The position numbers and the translations under genes are program-made. Shown here piece after piece: positions 57,653 to 64,000 of a stretch of DNA of 64,000 bases. The stretch covers positions 48,073,058-48,137,057 of the forward strand of contig CM070554.1 in NCBI GenBank assembly GCA_036346405.1. The letters are read 5' to 3'. Every line of letters starts with the position of its first letter. Positions within the stretch are counted from its first letter, which is position 1. The notes below the pieces were generated by a model that worked only from the letters and a program-made list of their open reading frames with translations, made no database searches and had not been told where the DNA came from. The DNA is from Phyllostachys edulis. Its lineage: Eukaryota; Streptophyta; Magnoliopsida; Poales; Poaceae.

Positions 57653-60600
57653 ATGGCACCAAGCTACTTTGTACCTACATCGATTTTGCTTCGTTCGATA
57701 CTTGAAAAGGAAAAACTTAATGGAACAAATTTTGTGGATTGGTCCATAACTTTGAGAATTGTTCTCGGGCAAGATAAAAGGAACATGTTCTAGAAGAACC
57801 AATTCGGATGTGCCTCTGAAAGTCTTCTTCTTTGCTATTAAAACCGCCTATAAAAGGCATGTGATGAGTCCTTGATGTTAGGCTGTCTCATGCTTCTTTG
57901 CTATGAACTCGGACCTTGAAGCAATTTGAGAACATAGAGGCCTCACGATATGATCGTGGCGCTCAAAGGCATGTTTGAGACACAAGCAAGAATCTGAGAG
58001 ATTTGAGATCTCAAAGAACTTGTTTGGATGTAAGCTAGTGAGGGTGGTTCGATGAGCCCTCATGTAATCAAAATGGTTGGTTACACAGAGCTTGGAAAAA
58101 CTTGGTTTCCACTTAGCCAAGAATTGGCTCTGATTTGATTCTTGCTTCGCTTCACGAAAGCTATGGCGAGTTCATTTTGAACTTCCATATGAGCAGCTTA
58201 GACAAGAATCTCACCGAGCGCATATGATGCTTAAGGCAATGAGGCGGCATTAAGAAATGCAACAATCATGTGATGATGGTGCAAAAGAGTACAAGCTTCA
58301 AGAAGAAGGCTAAGACTTGGGTCAAGAAAAGGGCAAGGCTAAAGTTTGGATGAGATCCAAGTGACAAACCTAAACCCAAGACTAAGTCCGCCCGACTCAA
58401 GAGAATGAATGCTTTTCTTGCAAAGAATTAGGCCCTTTGGAAGAGGAACGCAAGAAATACTGTTGATCGAGAAAAGGAATGGTGGGACTAAAACTTCCAC
58501 TACGGTATTAATGTTATAGACATTTTTCTTCTTGACTCTTACATTAACTCATGGGTATTTGATCTGGGATCGGTTGCTCATATATGCAATCGATCACGAG
58601 TCTAACAAGAAGTAGGATGATTGCAAGGCGAGATGGATCTTGGCGTCGGGAATAAAGCAAAGGTTCTTTGCATTAGCCGTCGGGACTATGCCACTACTAT
58701 TGCCTTGAGTTTATTATGGAATTGAATAATTGTTATTACGTTCCGACCATTAGTAGAAACATTATCTCGCCTCATGTTTGATGGCGAGAGGTTATAAATT
58801 CATTATAGAGAACAATGGTTGTTCTATATTTTTGAATGAAGTGTTTTATGGCTATGCACCTATTTTGAATGGGTTGTTTATTTTAAATCTTGATGATGCA
58901 TCGGTCTATAATATTAATGCTAAAAGGCTTGGCCTAATGAAATAAATTCCACTTTTATTTGGCATTGTCGTTTGGGTCACATAAGTGAAAGCATGAAAAA
59001 GCTCCATAATGATGGAACTCTAAACTCATTTGATTTAGAATCATTTGAAACATGCGAGTCTTGCACAGTGGGAAAGATGACCAAGACACCTTTCCTTGAG
59101 TCGTAGTGAAAGGCGCATACCGATTGGAACTTCGTACATCTTGATGTATGTGGACCAATAAGCACGACGACGGAGGTGGTTTTCGATTACTTCATTACTT
59201 TCACCGATGACTATAGTAGATATGGTTATATCTACTTAATGAGGCACAAGTCGGAATCCTTTGAAAAGTTCAAGGAGTTCGAATGAAGTCTGAGAATCAA
59301 CAGCAAGACAATCAAATCTTTACGATCGATCGTGGAGGTGAGTTTTGAGCCATGAGTTTGGTAATCATTTGAAACAATGTGGAATTGTTCCTGACTTACA
59401 CCACCGGCACTCCACAATGGAATGGGGTGTCCGAGCAGCGTCTTGGACCTTGTTGGACATGGTTCGATCAATGATGAGCCAATCGGATCTGCCATTATAT
59501 TTTTGGGGTTATGCTCTAGAAACTGCTGCTTTCATTTTAAATAAGGTACCATCTAAATCAGTAGATAAGACACCATATGAGATGTGGACTGGGAAAAGTC
59601 CTAGCTTGTCTTTTCTAAGGATTTGGGGATGTGATGTCTATGTTAAACGTTTGACGTCTGATAAGCTCACACCCAAATCAGATAAATGCTTCTTTATAGG
59701 ATATCCTAGGGAAACCAAAGGATATTATTTCTACAACCGGGAAGAGGACAAAGTTTTTGTTGCCCGAAATGGTGTCTTTTTGGAGAAAGAGTTTCTTTCA
59801 AAAGGAGTCAGTGGGAGAAAGGTGCAACTCGAAGAAATTCGGGAAACATCTGAAAGTGTTTCAACTCCTATTGAACCTCTACTGGATGAACAAATTGTTG
59901 TTGAACCTGTAGACAAGGCACCAGCCCCACGTAGATCTAAAAGGCCGCGTCAATTGCCTACAAGATATGGGCATGACATATTATTATTGAATAATGGTGA
60001 GCCTAAGACTTATGAGGAAGCGATGATGGACCCGGACTACGAGAAATGGCTTGGAGCCATGAAATCGAAATAGATTCCATGAGAGAAAATCGGGTTTGGA
60101 ACACAGTCGATCCACTTGATGGTGTCAAAACCATTGAGTGCAAATGGATCTATAAGAAAAAATTGATATGGATGGAAATGTTCACATTCATAAGGCTCGA
60201 CTAGTGCAAAAGGTTTTCGACAAGTTCAAGGAGTTGACTACGATGAGACTTTCTCACGATGGCGATGCTTAAATCTGTTCGGATCATTCTAGCAATTCTT
60301 TGCATATTTCGACTATGAGATATGGCAAATGGATGTCAAAACAGATTTCCTTAATGGAAACCTAGATGAGGATGTGTACATGACACAACGTGAAGGTTTT
60401 GTCGATCCAAACAATGCTAGTAAAGTATGCAAACTTCAAAAGTCCATTTATGGATTGAAGCAAGCATCTCGGAGTTGGAATATACGTTTTGATGAGGAGA
60501 TCAAAAGGTTTGGTTTAAATCAAGAACAAAGAAGAACCTTGTGTTTACATGAAGGTTAGTGGGAGCGCACTTGTTATTACGATCTTGTATGTAGATGTCA

Positions 60601-61560
60601 TACTCTTTGGTGGAAATGACATTAGATGCTAGAATCATTAAATCTTCATTAAGGAAAAGTTTCTCAATAAAAGATTTAGGAGATCGGCATATATCTTGGG
60701 AATAAGGATCTATAGAGATAGATCTAAAAGGCTAATTGGATTAAGCCAAGAAATGTACATAGACAAAGTGTTGAATCGGTTCAACATGCAAAATTCAAGA
60801 GGATTCTTGCCCATGGCGCATGGCATTAATCTTAGCAAGAATCGGTGTCCTCGACTCTTGATGGCGAGACAAAATGAGTGATATTCCATATGCTTGACCA
60901 TTGGATCTATCATATGCGCCATGATATGTACCACGACGAGATGTATCATATGCTCTAAGTGTTACGGCGGATACCAAGTGATCCGGTGAATGTCCTTTGG
61001 GCGATCGTAAAAACATTCTTAAGTACTTAAGAAAGACTAAGGATGTGTTCCTATTTTATGGCGGTGATGAAGAGCTCGTTGTAAATGGTTACACCGATGC
61101 AAGCTTTCAAACCGACAAAGATGATTATCGTTAGCAATCTGGTTTTGTACTCATTTTGATTGGAGGAAGCGGTGAGTTGAAAAGTTCCAAGCAAGAGGCG
61201 GTTCTTGATTCCACGACGGAGTTGAGTACATTATTGACTACGAAGCTGCAAAAGAAGGTGTTTGGATAAGGAATTTCATTCTTGAATTGGGAATGGTTCG
61301 AGTGCCTCGAGCCCAATGGATCTCTATTGTGACAACAATGGAGCCATTGCTCAAGCTAAGGAGCCTAGATCCCATCGAAGTCCAAACACATACTCGAGCG
61401 TTATCATCTTATCCGCGAATTGGTGGATAGAGGAGATGTTAAGATATGCAAAGTTCATACGGTTTAAATATTGTTGATCCGTTGACAAAGCCTCTCCACG
61501 ACCAAAGTATGAGGCACACACAAGAGCTATCGGTATTAGATACCTAAAATGATTGACTCT
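57653..61560 (+). pseudogene. Copia C gag-pol polyprotein, multiply frameshifted
   Basis: Gag begins at ATG 57653 (MAPSYFVPTSILL, EKEKLNGTNFVDWSITLRIV). A zinc knuckle remnant near 58410 reads CFSCKELG but its His and last Cys are lost. Pre-integrase HNDGTLNSFDLESFETCESC lies at about 59005-59060. Integrase core is recognisable around 59190-59280 and the open piece 59345-60073 covers its C-terminal half (RSMMSQSDLPLYFWGYALET, CFFIGYPRETKGYYFY). Reverse transcriptase has WQMDVKTDFLNGNLDEDVYM (60326-60385) and LYGLKQASRSW-like IYGLKQASRSWN. RNase H lies near 61100-61500. Many one- and two-base indels break the frame. Confidence 0.88.
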
Positions 61561-61575
61561 CTGCAAGTGGGAGGC

Positions 61576-63131
61576 TGTTGGAAATATGCCTAGAGGCAAT
61601 CATAGAGATGATTACATTTCATTATGTTCATGACATTGGATAATGTGTTATCTTGTTCCTAGAATAATATTGTTAATATTTATTATCAAGTATGTGACTT
61701 GGTTGTGAAACTCTATATTTACGCAATAATTATTCTTACACGATCCTCAGTCGTAAACATATGAGGACACATATGAATAGACTAGCATATGTATTGGTTG
61801 ATGACTATGTTTCACGAGTCATAGATATGGAGATATCAAACCAATAATATGGACACATGTTAGAGAACATGATGTTGGATAAGACCCACCTTGAGGCACT
61901 ATTGAGATTGTTATGAATCTATGTGTCATTAGTTGGTCTCAAGCAATGATGATGTATAATCCTTAGACACGAGATCGGCATGGTTTCCTACATGTGTAAG
62001 AGCACTCTTAGGGGTTGCCAAACGCTACACCGTGGCTGGGTAGTTATAAAGGTAGCTTTGGGTATGCTCTGAAACATGGAGAGGAATGTATTTGTCGGAT
62101 ATGGGATTTGCCCTCCTAACATAACAGAGAGATGTCTGGGCCCTCGTTGTGATCGGATAAAGAAAGTGCATGGCCATGCCACTAGTAGTCGAAGTGTTCG
62201 ACCACGTAAAGTTATCGATACTCGATCGAGAAAGTATTGAGCGATCCATGGATGACACAACATCTCACAGAGTTCAACCGGACATCGTGAGGCAAAGGGT
62301 ATACACGAGTAGGTCGCTCGGTCGAGCGATTCTGGTGGTTGTATGCAAATCTGAGCTAGTCGTGGGCGGTCGAGCGTAATCCGCAGTGGTCGTAACACAG
62401 TCGTGAGGAGTTCTGAATGGTCGTGACCACATCTGAACTGATGCGTATCTGAGATAGGACACAGTCGTGGTGATGAAGACAGTGGTAGATCATATTGCAT
62501 TAAGGTTAGTCCGATATAATTTGTGTGTATTAGGGAATCGATATGTTACGCTAGGAGCCGCTTCGACTCGTGGTCGGAAAGGGTTTCAGAGTCTGTACCG
62601 AACTACACATGAACCTCTGAGGTCACACACTTAGCAGGTTGGAACAAACCAATACGAATCTGATTAAATGGCGATGTCCTGGATAGGATCCGTCATGAGC
62701 ACTATATAAGGAGGTGCATGAGGCATTGGAAAGGATCGTGAAACACCACGAAACCCTAGCGCCATCTTCATGAGAGCTCCACCGTGCGACTTGGTCTTTG
62801 CACACGGCGTTCGGTTGTTCCTTCCTGGGCGTGTGGATCTGGTAGGCGCTACTACGATTGTTGCGCTTGAGGGCGATCCGCGATCTTGACAAGGAATTGC
62901 GAGCGTTCTTTGGAGAGCGATCGACTCGACCACTACATCGACTTCTTTGGGCGTTGGACGATCGACTCGACCGCTTCATCGGCACGCTCTTCGTTGGACG
63001 GTTGCTCCAACCCTTCTTCCATTACTGCTGCGTCTGGTGGTAACGATCTATGATCATCTACTTGCATGGCTTCTGGTTTCGTGGTAGAATATTTTTGTTT
63101 GTAGCTATCGTAGCCTACCCGTGACCCAACA
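61576..63131 (+). repeat. 3' LTR of copia C
   Basis: About 1556 bases, TGTTGG...CCCAACA, collinear with the 5' LTR over its whole length. Confidence 0.93.
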
Positions 63132-63209
63132 CCTATACCTGTGGAGTATAGGCTCTTGGTCCCTATGCTAGAGTGCATAGGCAAGGGTATACATCGACGG
63201 ATGTATACC
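63132..63209. repeat. Hairpins 5 (part) to 7 of the array in the right LTR of D
   Basis: CCTATAC...GTATAGG (63132-63152, left arm shared with the insertion duplication), CCTATGC-6-GCATAGG (63162-63181) and GGTATACATC-4-GATGTATACC (63186-63209). Confidence 0.88.
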
Positions 63210-63783
63210 TCGCATTACCGGTAAAATGCGAAAAGAGATAAAGTTTAAAAGGTGCATTGCATGGTGCATTGCATAAGCATGAAAGCTATGTTAAGTGTAA
63301 TGTTTAATTTGGAATATTGATGCAATGACGGTGATTTTTAGCTTTAGCCTTGTTGATACTTGCTGAGTCTTTGGGCTCACCCTTGCTTTGATATGTTTTA
63401 GGTACAAGCGGCAAAACGGCATGCATGGGAGGGAGTAGATGTTTGGATGCACTCAATATCACTCATCCTTAAAGCGGTTTGCTATATAGATTTTATTCAA
63501 TAATAAGTAAACGCTTGTGAATCACTTACGGATGGTTTTAAATTTGATTAATTGTAATAAGGAGAATAGCAAGTTTTGTTTATGTTTATTAGGTTATCTT
63601 GCATGCTTGAATGAACTTGAATATTGAGTTTAGTGTTAATTGCTATGATTAATTGTTGGAATCTCGGTATAGTTAATTATACAAAGGAGGTTCTCAAAAA
63701 AATTTGGTAATTTGTCTTAGTTTTGTTTTGTTTAATTTAATTTTAGTAGCATTCGGGCTCAATGTTGAAATTTGAGGGTATTC

Positions 63784-64000
63784 TGTTGATCGACAGCTCG
63801 AGCCAACCGGTCAGACCGCCCTTGTATAGCCGGTCAGACCACCCAACTCATTGTGGTTTGAGTTTTTGGCTGTTTAACTTCGGGGATTGGATTGGATTCA
63901 ATACAAGTCTTCCGTTGTGCTTGTACATTGATCTTCATAACTCTCATAGCTATTGAAGTGAAAATAGTGTAGAATTCAATCTAGGAGAAAAATAGATCGT
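63784..64000. mobile_element. Right side of LTR-like sequence E
   Basis: Contains CCGGTCAGACCGCCC and CCGGTCAGACCACCC near 63810-63840, the same word class as 45320-45420, and no gene. Probably the continuation of the element interrupted by D; it runs out of the window. Confidence 0.45.

Larger units (their letters stand above)
54848..63131 (+). mobile_element. Ty1/copia retrotransposon C (BARE/Angela/RIRE1 type)
   Basis: LTRs 54848-56409 and 61576-63131 start TGTTGGAAATATGCC(C)TAGAGG, the start typical of the BARE1/Angela/RIRE1 lineage. Flanked by a perfect CCTAT duplication (54843-54847, 63132-63136). TGGTATCGAAAC follows the 5' LTR as primer-binding site and AAGTGGGAGGC precedes the 3' LTR as polypurine tract. 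Length 8.3 kb and copia domain order fit this lineage. It lies in hairpin 5 of the array in the right LTR of D. Confidence 0.94.
46927..63768 (+). mobile_element. Ty3/gypsy-type LTR retrotransposon D, with copia C nested in its right LTR
   Basis: Two direct LTRs of about 2.2 kb start TGTAATACCCCAAGTTTAAT at 46927 and 53288. The right one is split by copia C (54848-63131). The sequence before the right LTR, TTTAAGGGGTAGAA, is a polypurine tract. The internal region of about 4.2 kb (49125-53287) holds only degraded pol, with a recognisable end at 53109-53188. LTR homology is clear to 49124 and 63768; the exact ends and target duplication were not resolved. The small internal region and absence of open frames suggest a long-dead or LARD-like derivative. 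Confidence 0.82.
53288..63768 (+). repeat. Right LTR of gypsy D, interrupted by copia C
   Basis: LTR sequence runs 53288-54847 and resumes at 63132 after removal of copia C and one CCTAT copy. Total length without the insert is about 2.2 kb, equal to the left LTR. Confidence 0.88.

Noticed and set aside
46922..63790. Exact target duplication for gypsy D
   Set aside because: No equal 5-bp words could be placed at the ends; shared AAATTTG near both junctions may be part of E or chance.

Overview
The window is a piece of a grass nuclear genome, most like Oryza. The coding content points there: a triose-phosphate/phosphate translocator gene with a spliceosomal exon structure, granule-bound starch synthase, phospholipase D, DnaJ and DUF1618 fragments, and an ATL-type RING-H2 gene. 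The transposon content agrees: CACTA, hAT, Mutator-type and Stowaway MITEs, a Helitron, a SMART/TRIM element, and copia and gypsy LTR elements. There are no prokaryotic features. Only two genes look intact: the 3' end of an ATL RING-H2 E3 ligase gene at the left edge, and the translocator gene on the minus strand at 31389-41144. Everything else I recognise is transposon, transposon remnant or broken gene fragment.

Left part (1-11.4 kb). After the RING-H2 gene comes a granule-bound starch-synthase-like pseudogene on the minus strand. It is split by a 4.2-kb CACTA transposon (1198-5397, target duplication CTA) that landed inside the codons of the SRFEPCGL motif. That CACTA carries intron-containing phospholipase D exons of its own. 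A truncated DnaJ (HSP40) fragment follows on the same strand, with a tandemly duplicated GC-rich, proline-coding segment where its first exon should begin. A probable solo LTR rich in GGTCTGACC words follows.

Middle part (11.4-30 kb). A decayed autonomous-type hAT element (11464-15776), a TTGCA-rich repeat, a foldback MITE and a 322-bp Helitron lead to copia element A (19964-27947). Its protease region is interrupted by a hAT-type MITE.

Translocator gene (31.4-41.1 kb). Eleven exons join in frame to give 396 codons, with splice sites intact. The introns are loaded with insertions: a three-LTR SMART/TRIM complex and a Mutator-type MITE in intron 9; a second member of the same hAT MITE family, copia element B and a foldback MITE in intron 4; and a Tourist-type MITE just upstream of the start. 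The last short exon was not resolved.

Right part (41.7-64 kb). A frameshifted DUF1618 fragment, a second TTGCA-rich repeat and a block of ~150-bp tandem repeats precede a nest of LTR elements. Gypsy-type element D (46927-63768) sits in another LTR-element-like sequence (E). BARE/Angela/RIRE1-type copia element C (54848-63131, TSD CCTAT) sits inside the right LTR of D. The LTRs of D contain a run of seven consecutive perfect or near-perfect short hairpins, and element C inserted into an arm of one of them. This hairpin array is the most unusual structure in the window.
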